Below, in pieces: positions 24,789-33,877 of a DNA stretch of 64,000 nucleotides (within the stretch, counting starts at the first letter, position 1; each line of letters starts with the position of its first letter). Under the pieces are notes generated by a model, which made no database searches, was not told the origin of the DNA, and saw nothing but the letters and a program-made list of their open reading frames with translations. A program made the position numbers and the translations under genes. Source of the stretch: TMED27 sp964350435. GTDB taxonomy: Bacteria; Pseudomonadota; Alphaproteobacteria; Micavibrionales; Micavibrionaceae. The stretch lies in NCBI GenBank assembly GCA_964350435.1, contig CAYGJS010000009.1, forward strand, positions 1-64,000, given 5' to 3'.

Positions 24789-26822
24789 ATGTCTGATTTA
24801 TTCGCATCCAAAACCGCGCCCGCCGAAAACGCATATGATGCCTCTTCCATCGAAGTTCTGGAAGGGCTCGAGCCTGTCCGCAAACGCCCCGGTATGTATA
24901 TCGGCGGCACGGATGAGCGCGCCTATCACCACCTCGCCGGTGAAATCCTCGACAACTCCATGGACGAAGCCGTTGCAGGCCACGCCGATTGGATCGAAAT
25001 CTCACTCGATAGTGAATACAACCTTACCATACGTGACAATGGCCGCGGCATCCCCGTCGGCGAACACCCAAAATTCCCAGGAAAGTCGGCTCTGGAAGTC
25101 ATTATGACAACCCTGCACTCCGGCGGCAAATTCTCCGGCAAATCCTACGAAACCTCAGGCGGCCTTCACGGCGTCGGGATTTCAGTTGTGAACGCTCTCT
25201 CCGATATGATGTGGGTCGAAGTCGCCCGTGACAAACAACTCTATAAACAGAGCTTTTCTCGCGGCCTTGCCATCAGCAAGATTGAAAACCTTGGCCCCGT
25301 GAGCAACCGCCGCGGCACAACTGTTTTCTTTCATCCCGATCCCGAAATTTTCGGCGACACCATGCGCTTTAAACCGGGCTGGCTCTTCCAGATGGCGCGC
25401 TCAAAAGCCTATCTGTACTCAGGCGTAGAAATCCGCTGGAAATGCGCTCCGGAAATTATCCCTGAAGATAGCAAGGTTACGCCTGAAGCCGTTTTTCACT
25501 TTCCCGGCGGCCTGCTCGATTACCTCACCGCCTCCCTCGGCAAACGCGGCACAATTATTCCACGCGCCTTTGCAGGCAAAACCGACCTGCCCGACGGTGA
25601 AGGTCACGTTGAATACGCAATCACTTGGCCCACGGACGGTGAAGGCTTCGCGCATTCATACTGTAACACCGTCCCCACCCCGAGCGGCGGAACGCACGAA
25701 CAGGGGCTCCGAACCGCGCTCGCACGCGGCATCCGCAATTACGGCGAAATGACGAGCAACAAAAAAGCTGGCCTCATCACCGCTGATGATATCATCGGCG
25801 GCGCATCCATCCTCCTGTCCGTCTTCATCAAAGACCCGCAATTCCAAGGCCAGACCAAAGAAAAACTCGCCAGCAACAACGTGTCCAAATGGGTCGACAC
25901 CGCGATGAAAGACCCCTTCGACCTCTGGCTGTCCAGCGATCCGGGCGCGGCAAACACGCTGCTCCACGCCCTGATCGAAAAAGCGGAAGAGCGCTTGCGC
26001 CGTAAATCAGACCGCCTTCAGGCGCGAAAATCCGCAACTCAAAAACTCCGCCTTCCCGGAAAACTCGCAGACTGTTCCCGCCGCGATTCCGAAGACACCG
26101 AACTGTTCATCGTTGAGGGTGACAGCGCGGGCGGCTCCGCCAAACAAGGCCGCAACCGTGAAACTCAAGCCATCCTGCCCTTGCGCGGTAAAATCCTGAA
26201 CGTCGTCAGCGCAACCAAGGATAAAATCCGCGCCAACCAAGAAATCCAAGATCTTATTCAGGCCATGGGCTGCGGCTCTGGCAAAGATTTCGACCTCAAC
26301 AAACTCCGCTATGAACGTATCATCATCATGACCGATGCGGATGTCGACGGCGCGCATATTGCCTCGCTGCTCATCACCTTTTTCTATTCACAAATGCGCC
26401 CGCTCATCGAAAACGGCCACCTCTACCTCGCCCAGCCGCCGCTCTTCCGCGTTGTCGCAGGCAACCACAGCGCCTATGCCATGGACGACGCCGACAAAGA
26501 CAAACTTCTCGAAAGCAAAGAGTTCAAAGGCAAAAAAGTCGAAATCAGCCGCTTTAAGGGCCTCGGCGAAATGCCCGCCAAGCAGCTCAAGGAAACCACC
26601 ATGAGCCCGCATAGTCGCACCCTGCTCCGCGTAAAACTCCCCGAAGCCATCGCGATTGCTGGGCTGGATCAAGGCCTCACCGAAGATGCAAACCCCTTAG
26701 AGGCCCAAATCACCAACGCCGATGTTGACGATCTGGTCGAGCGTCTGATGGGAAAAAATGCGGAGCCACGTTTCCAGTTCATTCAGGACAACGCGGAATT
26801 CGCCTCCGACATAGATGTTTAA
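24789..26822 (+). CDS. parE: DNA topoisomerase IV subunit B
   Basis: ATPase subunit of the type II topoisomerase that unlinks daughter chromosomes. The GHKL ATP site is visible as EILDNSMDEAVAGHADWI (about residues 51-68), IRDNGRGIPVGEHPK and GGLHGVGISVVNALS (about 121-135). The Toprim domain has ELFIVEGDSAGGSAKQGRN (about 432) and IMTDADVDGAHIASLL. IEVLEGLEPVRKRPGMYIG is the shared GyrB/ParE start. The 677-residue length without the GyrB insert, and the C-terminus ending RFQFIQDNAEFA, indicate ParE rather than GyrB. Confidence 0.94.
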   Translation: MSDLFASKTAPAENAYDASSIEVLEGLEPVRKRPGMYIGGTDERAYHHLAGEILDNSMDEAVAGHADWIEISLDSEYNLTIRDNGRGIPVGEHPKFPGKSALEVIMTTLHSGGKFSGKSYETSGGLHGVGISVVNALSDMMWVEVARDKQLYKQSFSRGLAISKIENLGPVSNRRGTTVFFHPDPEIFGDTMRFKPGWLFQMARSKAYLYSGVEIRWKCAPEIIPEDSKVTPEAVFHFPGGLLDYLTASLGKRGTIIPRAFAGKTDLPDGEGHVEYAITWPTDGEGFAHSYCNTVPTPSGGTHEQGLRTALARGIRNYGEMTSNKKAGLITADDIIGGASILLSVFIKDPQFQGQTKEKLASNNVSKWVDTAMKDPFDLWLSSDPGAANTLLHALIEKAEERLRRKSDRLQARKSATQKLRLPGKLADCSRRDSEDTELFIVEGDSAGGSAKQGRNRETQAILPLRGKILNVVSATKDKIRANQEIQDLIQAMGCGSGKDFDLNKLRYERIIIMTDADVDGAHIASLLITFFYSQMRPLIENGHLYLAQPPLFRVVAGNHSAYAMDDADKDKLLESKEFKGKKVEISRFKGLGEMPAKQLKETTMSPHSRTLLRVKLPEAIAIAGLDQGLTEDANPLEAQITNADVDDLVERLMGKNAEPRFQFIQDNAEFASDIDV

Positions 26823-26847
26823 GCAAGGGCGCGAGGACAAAATATCC

Positions 26848-28722
26848 ATGCGCAAAAATCTGTTCAACATAAAAACCATCTCCGCCGCCGCCATCCTCCT
26901 TGTATTGCTCGCGGCAGGCGCAGCCTATCTTTTCCTCGTCCCGCAAATGGTCGAGGACCGCGTCAATGATCGCCTCTTGAGCTTCGGCATCGCGCCCGAA
27001 TACCTGCCAAGCCCGATTGCCAACCTCAACGGCAAAATGATCTATGAAGACCTTGTCCTCGATGAAAACGGCTTCATCACCATAAAAAGCCTGCGCCTGA
27101 CCTACTCCCCTTTGAGCATACTCCTTAAACAAAAGTTTAAAACCGCAACAATCGAAGGACTGACCATTATCGAAGACATCGCAGACCTCAAAAACCCGCA
27201 CGCCAAAACCTTATCAAACCTCAAAATGCCAAACAAACCCCTGGCCGATAACATCAACATCACCAAAAGCCAGCTCACAATCCAAACCGTCTATGGCGGC
27301 GCAACGCTGGGCTTTGACGCCATAGCCGCCGCACAAAAAGACGGCACATCCGTGCAAACATCCCTGTATCTGGCGCAAAAGAACCTCCGCCTCAAAGGTC
27401 AAGGTCAAGGCGTATGGAACGAAAACGGCTGGTGGCAGATTGATCTGGAAATCCCCGAAGCCACGATTGACACCAAAGCCTTAAAAATGACCCGCGCTAG
27501 CGGTTCATTGAACCTCAGCGGCACCAGCATTTCAGATTTGGAATTCCGAGGAGCGCTTCGCGCCGACGGCCTCAACCTCGCCGACCATCCATGGAAAAGT
27601 GCCGCCCTCACGCTTCAGGGCAATCTCACAACCCCCATGCTCTACCTTTCCGGAAAATCCACCCGGAGCGAAAACCTTGAACTCACCCTGACAATCCCCG
27701 ATCTCTATACCCCCGCTCTATATAACGGCACGCTTTTCAGCGAAGATCCACAAAACCTGAAAACATTCTTAAGCAAAGTCAAAACCATCGCCCCGCCCCC
27801 AGACCTGTCAGAAAAAATCCCACTGACAGGTGCCACCGAAATCAATTTTGAAAACAATGCCGCAGGTCTTTTCGCCGAAATCATTAAGACCCAGCCAAGC
27901 CCGCAGCTTTCCATGGAAGACACAACGGATAGCGAAGAACAACCGCTGATCGAAGAGAACCCTTGGCCCAAAACCATTGCATTCTCTGTGTTTCCTGATA
28001 ATGCTCCGATATCTTTGAGGGGTGTTTCAACCCTGAACACATCTCAACAAAACCAGATAATCGCGGAAATCACAAATGCATCAATAACTTCGGGCACTTT
28101 TGAAATGCCTTTGAGCGACGCTGCCGTGCAAAGCGGCAAAGCCGAAAACTGGTTCACATGCTCCCTCAATGACTTTAAAATGAACCATAGCTGCGTCGCC
28201 ACACTCTCACTAAGCCATGACAACGCCCCCGAATTCAAACAAGCCTCGATTCGTTTTGCCGATGGCGAAGTTATAATAACGCCCCCCATCGGTGAGATAG
28301 CTGAAATCAAAATCAACCTGATCAACCTCGAAACCCTGTTTAGCGAACTGTCCTTGGGCAACTGGTCAGGCGGCGGCATGATAACCGGTACAGCCAATAT
28401 CATCACAACCAACCAGAAACCTTCATTACAAAACATAACGCTGCAAAGCCACGGCGCAGGAACAATCGCAATCACCGATCCGGCCTTCCTGAAACTGCTC
28501 ACCGCACAGGAAGACGAACAAGCCCTGATCCACAAAGCCCTGCAAAACCTGCATTACGATCATTTTAAAGTGCAAGCAGACAATATCGGCGGCGGACAAT
28601 ACCGTTTCCTGATATCAACAACAGGCAGCAACCCGGCCCTGATGAACGGCCACAAATTCGCATTGAGTTTTGATTTTGAAGCGCGGCTGGATAAGATCAA
28701 CGCCCTGTTCTTCGCCCCTTAA
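26848..28722 (+). CDS. YdbH/AsmA-like envelope protein
   Basis: A 624-residue protein with one N-terminal membrane anchor (ISAAAILLVLLAAGAAYLFL, about residues 8-27). A long periplasmic beta-rich body follows, with repeated short amphipathic strands (YEDLVLDENGFITIKSLRLT, SGSLNLSGTSISDLEFRGAL). The C-terminal part, with NLINLETLFSEL, AITDPAFLKLL and a final FDFEARLDKI, resembles the YdbH C-terminal domain. YdbH belongs to the AsmA-like group, implicated in phospholipid transport between membranes. That assignment is a moderate-confidence inference. I chose the ATG at 26848, after GAGGA at 26832-26836; an upstream ATG at 26815 would overlap parE. Confidence 0.6.
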   Translation: MRKNLFNIKTISAAAILLVLLAAGAAYLFLVPQMVEDRVNDRLLSFGIAPEYLPSPIANLNGKMIYEDLVLDENGFITIKSLRLTYSPLSILLKQKFKTATIEGLTIIEDIADLKNPHAKTLSNLKMPNKPLADNINITKSQLTIQTVYGGATLGFDAIAAAQKDGTSVQTSLYLAQKNLRLKGQGQGVWNENGWWQIDLEIPEATIDTKALKMTRASGSLNLSGTSISDLEFRGALRADGLNLADHPWKSAALTLQGNLTTPMLYLSGKSTRSENLELTLTIPDLYTPALYNGTLFSEDPQNLKTFLSKVKTIAPPPDLSEKIPLTGATEINFENNAAGLFAEIIKTQPSPQLSMEDTTDSEEQPLIEENPWPKTIAFSVFPDNAPISLRGVSTLNTSQQNQIIAEITNASITSGTFEMPLSDAAVQSGKAENWFTCSLNDFKMNHSCVATLSLSHDNAPEFKQASIRFADGEVIITPPIGEIAEIKINLINLETLFSELSLGNWSGGGMITGTANIITTNQKPSLQNITLQSHGAGTIAITDPAFLKLLTAQEDEQALIHKALQNLHYDHFKVQADNIGGGQYRFLISTTGSNPALMNGHKFALSFDFEARLDKINALFFAP

Positions 28723-28725
28723 TCT

Positions 28726-29451
28726 CTAGGGATAATCACAACTATCGAAGGTCACCTTGCCATATGATTTCGCCCCATCCGTAATCGTCAGTCGATATTC
28801 CCTCGCCCCCACAACAACAGAATGATGAAGCGGCATAACGCCCGATTTCGTATCCTTAACCCCGCCCAGCGTAATAAAATCAATCGAAATCGGCTTTGAT
28901 GGGTCATACCACGCCTCAGGATTTCCCTCCGCATTCACAGCCGAAACCCCGCTGCCCTTAATCACAAGCGCGCCATTGGCCAGCGTAATCTGCCCCCCCG
29001 GCCCTTTATAGCTCGGCGTCGACACAACAAAACGCTTCGTCTCCGGCTCACTGCAATTTCGCGGCGGCTGAGCCGAACGAATAAGAAACGCCAATCTTTG
29101 CGGATCCCGACCCTCCTCAATCTGCTTGCTCAACATCGTCACCAGATCACGCATTGGCCCCTCAGGCACGGTTTCATTATATTCCTTCTGAAGCTGTTCA
29201 TAACGGGCATTGGCCGTTTGCGTCTCCGCACGAAGCTCAGTTACGCTATCTTGCAGAGTATCCCGCTCGGCGCGAATGCTTTCGACCTGTTTCTTAAGCG
29301 AACGCTCGCCATACCCCGCCGCCTGCCGGCCAAGCCAGAAGCCAAAACCAAACGCCAGCCCCAAAATCAGGACAACCATCATCACACCGGCCATGCGGTC
29401 TGCGGCCTTACGGCGATAACGATCTTGCGGGTTATACGATGAAATACGCAT
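28726..29451 (-). CDS. Hypothetical membrane-anchored protein with periplasmic coiled coil
   Basis: I do not recognise the family. The 241-residue protein has a basic cytoplasmic start, one membrane helix (residues about 21-42, rich in Gly and Phe), then a coiled coil at about 50-95 (KKQVESIRAERDTLQDSVTE). The C-terminal domain is beta-rich and contains two Cys (CSEPETKR near 133 and SCDYP at the end) that could form a disulfide in the periplasm. Its start lies six bases downstream of the SLC13 permease stop, so the two are probably co-transcribed. An accessory or scaffold role is possible but not shown. Confidence 0.65.
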   Translation of the reverse strand: MRISSYNPQDRYRRKAADRMAGVMMVVLILGLAFGFGFWLGRQAAGYGERSLKKQVESIRAERDTLQDSVTELRAETQTANARYEQLQKEYNETVPEGPMRDLVTMLSKQIEEGRDPQRLAFLIRSAQPPRNCSEPETKRFVVSTPSYKGPGGQITLANGALVIKGSGVSAVNAEGNPEAWYDPSKPISIDFITLGGVKDTKSGVMPLHHSVVVGAREYRLTITDGAKSYGKVTFDSCDYP

Positions 29452-29457
29452 GTGTTT

Positions 29458-31350
29458 TTAAAGTCCAAAATAATAACGAGCGATGAGAATATAGGTAATC
29501 CACAAGACAAGCACAAGAGGCACGCCCCCTTTCAGGAAGTCCCGAAAACGGTAATGCCCCGGCCCCATCACCAGTAAATTCGTCTGATACCCAATCGGCG
29601 AGGCAAACGAGCAGTTAGCTGCAAAAACAACCGTAATCGCAAAGATAAAAGAAATATCATACGCAAAACCCGGCGGCACTTCGACACTTCCGGCCAAGTT
29701 CATCGCAATGGGCGTAAACAAAATTGCGCACGCATTATTACTCAAAAGGTTGGTCATAATCGCAACAAACAAAAACAACATCGCAATCATAACCAGAGGA
29801 TCTTGTGCATAAGGCAGTACAATCATGCTCTCGGCCACAAACCGCGCCGCGCCCGAGACCTCAATCATCACCCCTAACCCCAGCATAGAACCCACAAGAA
29901 AGAAAATCTTACGATCAAGCGCCCGCATGGCCTGACGAATATTCAAACACCCGCCCGCAATCATAAAAACAGCTCCCCCAATCGCCGCCACAGGAATAGA
30001 GATCACCCCCGATGCCGCCAACCCAATCGCCAAAAGAAAAATTCCGCCCGCAATCGGGGCCTTCCCCGGCACGGGCAAATCCCGTTTAGACCCCGAAAGC
30101 ACAATGAAATCGGTGCTATCGCGCATAGAATCAACAACGCTTCGCCCTCCAGCAACAAGCAGCACATCCCCCGCCTCCAGACGAATACGCCCCAAACGGC
30201 GGCGTACCACTTTGGCACGACGCTGAATCCCCAAAACAATCACCCCGAATTGGCGATGAAAATTCACCCGCTCCAGCGACATATCAATCATCCGCGAAGC
30301 CGGCGTAATCATAATCTCGGCCAGAACCCGGGTTTCTGCGCCTTGTGTTTCCACCGCAGGCCCGTCTTTATCCCGCTCAGCCTGCGACCGCTTCTCGATA
30401 AAATGCGCCTCTTCCTCTGATAACAGGAAACCAGGGTATTTCGACAATAAATCAGCCAACGCCTCCCGCCCCGAAGCCACAATCAACGTATCCCCCGATT
30501 CAATGCTATACCCTTCAAACGGCGGCAAAATCAAATGCCCGCCGCGTTGAATAAGCTTCACATTCAGTGCGCCAAGTTCGGGAAAACGCCCCTCGACGCA
30601 TTCCATCCCCACCAATTTCGACTCAAGTGATACGTCAAGCTCGGCAACAAACTCCTTCTGTGAACCGACTAAATCACGTGTCATATTGGCGCGCGAGGGC
30701 AAAAGCCGGGGCACAATCAAAAGCACATATAAAAACCCGACCCCCGCAAGCATCCCCCCCGGAATCACAAAATCAAAGAATCCCAGAGGCCGATAGCCCA
30801 GCTCCACCATGGCGCTCGATACCAACAAATTGGTCGAAGACCCGATCAACGTCGTCATCCCACCCAAAATCGCCACATAGCTAAGCGGGATCATAATCCG
30901 GCTCTCAGACATCCCGATCGACGCCGCCAAAGCCTGCACCAACGGAATAGCAATCACCACCAACGGTGTATTATTCATAAACGCGCTCACCACGCAAACA
31001 AACGCCAAAACCCCAATAATCGCAAGCCACGCAATCTTCTTATTCGTCACCGCAAAAATATTGGTCACCACCCGCAAAGCATCAGTCTGAATCATCCCCT
31101 GCCCCATCACCAACAAAGCCAGAACTGCGACCAGAGAAGGATTGGCAAACCCCGCCAGCAAAGCATAGGAATCAAGCTGATTACGGCCATTCGCATCGGG
31201 AAGCGGAAAGAACTGGCCAAAAATCAACAGACTGGTCAGCAGCGCAACACTCGTCACCTCAATCGGCAACTTCTCACGAATAAACGCCGCCGTTGCTGCC
31301 ACCGCCAAAAACAGGGCGAACCACATATGCAAACTGGGGTCGAGCAGCAT
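29458..31350 (-). CDS. SLC13-family permease with TrkA-C (RCK_C) domains
   Basis: An inner-membrane carrier of the DASS/SLC13 superfamily, 630 residues. Two halves of membrane helices (about 4-200 and 420-628) flank a cytoplasmic region with two RCK_C-like domains, recognised by RGGHLILPPFEGYSIESGDT (about 270) and RLEAGDVLLVAGGRSVVDS (about 395). The motif VVSAFMNNTPLVVIAIP and the later LLSNNACAILFTPIAM are the paired SNT-like substrate loops. The substrate cannot be told: dicarboxylate, sulfate or citrate are all known in the family. The ATG at 31350 is preferred over a TTG two codons upstream. A coiled-coil membrane protein follows after six bases. Confidence 0.85.
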   Translation of the reverse strand: MLLDPSLHMWFALFLAVAATAAFIREKLPIEVTSVALLTSLLIFGQFFPLPDANGRNQLDSYALLAGFANPSLVAVLALLVMGQGMIQTDALRVVTNIFAVTNKKIAWLAIIGVLAFVCVVSAFMNNTPLVVIAIPLVQALAASIGMSESRIMIPLSYVAILGGMTTLIGSSTNLLVSSAMVELGYRPLGFFDFVIPGGMLAGVGFLYVLLIVPRLLPSRANMTRDLVGSQKEFVAELDVSLESKLVGMECVEGRFPELGALNVKLIQRGGHLILPPFEGYSIESGDTLIVASGREALADLLSKYPGFLLSEEEAHFIEKRSQAERDKDGPAVETQGAETRVLAEIMITPASRMIDMSLERVNFHRQFGVIVLGIQRRAKVVRRRLGRIRLEAGDVLLVAGGRSVVDSMRDSTDFIVLSGSKRDLPVPGKAPIAGGIFLLAIGLAASGVISIPVAAIGGAVFMIAGGCLNIRQAMRALDRKIFFLVGSMLGLGVMIEVSGAARFVAESMIVLPYAQDPLVMIAMLFLFVAIMTNLLSNNACAILFTPIAMNLAGSVEVPPGFAYDISFIFAITVVFAANCSFASPIGYQTNLLVMGPGHYRFRDFLKGGVPLVLVLWITYILIARYYFGL

Positions 31351-31456
31351 CGTCAAAACGTGAACTTCTTTCCGGTTGAGATAAAGATGTTTTCAATACG
31401 GTAGAGTATGCAAAGCCGCCCCAAGTTTCAATGGGCAAAGCCCTGCATTTTGCAGC

Positions 31457-33802
31457 TTAGTTTTGGGTTATGTCGCTACGATAGGCCGATTCTTCAAACT
31501 CACCGAGGTTCTTAAGACCGATGCGAAAAACTACTGCCACATCGTTTTCACCCGATACATCATTGGTAAAATTCTTCTCCGCTTGCACAGACCAGAACAA
31601 ACACTGCCCCAAATAATCAATCGAAGCATAGGTTTCTCGAAGGCCAGGATCTATTCCCAAATCCTGCGTCGCCCCGCCGCGAAGCCTCCACTGTGGCGTT
31701 ACATAAAAATCAGCACTGCTCTTGAGCTGCTCGCGGCTCTCATCAATATCCGTCCCCTCAAGCGCCCGCGCAAACAGATAATTCGTACGAAGTCGGAAGC
31801 GGTTCCAATCCACGCTCGCATCAACCTCGTGACGCTGCGAAGTCAAATGCCGCCCGCCAAGTTGATACCGATAATCCAGCGAATAGACATCCTTATAATT
31901 CCCCGAGAGACTGCCCACAACATCCGATTCTTGATCCTCCAGACCAGATCCGTTAGGAAACGGATTGTTTCGATCATCAAATCGATAACTCTGCCCTATA
32001 AACATATCCAGCGAACTATTATCATATCCAAAAACCCCGGAGCGCAAACCATATGTCACGCGGCTCTGATCCTCCACGCGGTCAAGCCCCGGAAACCGGT
32101 TAGCTTCGAACAAATTACTGGCATCAATCTGGACGCTCTGGCTGTCTTCATTCGGAATATCGGCACGCTCCGACATATTCGGCGCAGCCGTAACCGAAAC
32201 CACAGGCTCAATCTTCGCCTGAAAACTCTCATAGGCTCGCGCCATCGGATAACTGGTTTGCAAACTCGCTTGCGGAAAATACCGCATTTCCATACCGCTG
32301 CGGCTGCGCCCCGAACCCGCCGAAGCATTAAGGCGATCATTGCTTTGATAAGCATCGCCGCGCACACTCGTTCCAACTTTAGTTAAGAACCCGTAATCAG
32401 AAACCAGCCTGCGCTTCCAGCCCAGCTCTCCACTGGTCCGCAGCATATCAGGATCATCGCCCTCACGCGTCAGCCCAAGCACCCCGAAATCCGCCGTCCA
32501 ATTCCCTTTAATCAGAGGAATATTCCCCGGCTCTCCCTGAAAACTCGCAAGAATTTCCGGCAATACATTGGGCTGATCCTCAACCTCGCGCAGGCGAATA
32601 TCCTGATACGCAATCACCCGCGCCGAAGCATAATCCCTGCCCGAAAAACGCTCGGCATAGATATCATTCTCCAGAACATCTTCGTTGGTAAAATCATACT
32701 GACGCATATATTGATCATCCGACGCCCAGTTGACATCAAAACCGGAGCGCCATTTCTCATCCATATCCCAGCGACCCTTGGCAAAAACATGCCCCCGCGC
32801 TTCGTCATTCTGCGTAATGCTTTGTCCTGACTTTCGATCCTTGCGATCCGAAGCCGTTATACCGCCCGCAATTTCAAACAAAGCCTTATCCCAGCGTTTA
32901 CGATACTCGGCAAGACCCAAGGGAGCCTGATCCGTCATCGCAATCACGCCGAATGTCGCATCCTGATCCGGCGCAATCCCCCAATAATAGCTAGTCTCAA
33001 CAAAAGCACCAAGCTCGCTCTTATACCCTGCAGACGGCGCAAGGAAACCGCTCTTTTGATCCACTGTTCCATCCGCATGCGAAAAATACGGCACATACAT
33101 AATCGGCACCCCCAGCGCCTCAAATGTCGCATTCTCATAGGCTATCGTCTGATTTTCGGCATCATGCTTGACCGTCCTTGCCTTGATCGCCCAGAGTGGG
33201 TCTTTCTCAGGCTCCGCCTTACAGGGCTCACACGGTGTATAAGACGCCTTATGCATAGTCGTCACGACGCCGCCCTCACGCTCACCGCTCTCTGCCGTAA
33301 ACCTTGACCCGTCCGTCATGGTGGTCAATAACCGCTCAACTGCCCCATCTCGTAGCTTGTTATTATACGTAACCTTCTCCGCATAATGAATATCGCCATT
33401 CGGCTCGCTGAGCACCACATCCCCATGCGCCTCAACCACATCAGTATTCACGCTGTAACGCATATCATCCGCCCGCAAGATACGCCCAGATTGCGCCAAA
33501 AACACATCCCCTTGCGCCCGAACAACATCGGCTGCGTCATCATAGGTTAAATTATCCGCCTCCAGATCGACAGGCGGCTCGGAAGATGGGGGCGGCGTAT
33601 AGGGCGCAGAAAGCATTTGAGCAGGGCCAGCCAAACCCGTATCCAGATCAAACACCGTCACACCCGTAGCGGGAATAACGGCAGAAGGCTCATAAACCGC
33701 CAGAGCCGCAGGCTCATCATACCCAATCAAAACCTGTGCTTCAGCGCGAAATGAAGCCGCCGCCGAAACCAAAACTGAAATGATGAAAAAAGATATACGC
33801 AT
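31457..33802 (-). CDS. lptD: LPS-assembly protein LptD
   Basis: Outer-membrane beta-barrel that inserts lipopolysaccharide into the outer leaflet together with LptE. From the ATG at 33802 the protein has a signal peptide (MRISFFIISVLVSAAASF, cleavage near AEA). The OstA/LptA-like domain lies at about residues 75-190 (LTYDDAADVVRAQGDVFLAQ, then VVEAHGDVVLSEPNG), followed by a large barrel ending near 775. The CEPCKAEPEK segment near residue 195 holds two Cys. A longer TTG-started frame from 33856 exists but would bury the signal peptide. surA and pdxA, often adjacent to lptD, are not here. Confidence 0.9.
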   Translation of the reverse strand: MRISFFIISVLVSAAASFRAEAQVLIGYDEPAALAVYEPSAVIPATGVTVFDLDTGLAGPAQMLSAPYTPPPSSEPPVDLEADNLTYDDAADVVRAQGDVFLAQSGRILRADDMRYSVNTDVVEAHGDVVLSEPNGDIHYAEKVTYNNKLRDGAVERLLTTMTDGSRFTAESGEREGGVVTTMHKASYTPCEPCKAEPEKDPLWAIKARTVKHDAENQTIAYENATFEALGVPIMYVPYFSHADGTVDQKSGFLAPSAGYKSELGAFVETSYYWGIAPDQDATFGVIAMTDQAPLGLAEYRKRWDKALFEIAGGITASDRKDRKSGQSITQNDEARGHVFAKGRWDMDEKWRSGFDVNWASDDQYMRQYDFTNEDVLENDIYAERFSGRDYASARVIAYQDIRLREVEDQPNVLPEILASFQGEPGNIPLIKGNWTADFGVLGLTREGDDPDMLRTSGELGWKRRLVSDYGFLTKVGTSVRGDAYQSNDRLNASAGSGRSRSGMEMRYFPQASLQTSYPMARAYESFQAKIEPVVSVTAAPNMSERADIPNEDSQSVQIDASNLFEANRFPGLDRVEDQSRVTYGLRSGVFGYDNSSLDMFIGQSYRFDDRNNPFPNGSGLEDQESDVVGSLSGNYKDVYSLDYRYQLGGRHLTSQRHEVDASVDWNRFRLRTNYLFARALEGTDIDESREQLKSSADFYVTPQWRLRGGATQDLGIDPGLRETYASIDYLGQCLFWSVQAEKNFTNDVSGENDVAVVFRIGLKNLGEFEESAYRSDITQN

Positions 33803-33877
33803 AGAAAAAGCCCGGTTAATCCTTTTAAGTCTGCCCTGTGAGGCTACTTTGGGCAAGAGAGGATTACGCGCAATCCC

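Noticed and set aside
31463..32386. 307-residue open frame opposite lptD
   Set aside because: Antisense shadow of the LptD barrel region, rich in Ile/Arg with no motif.
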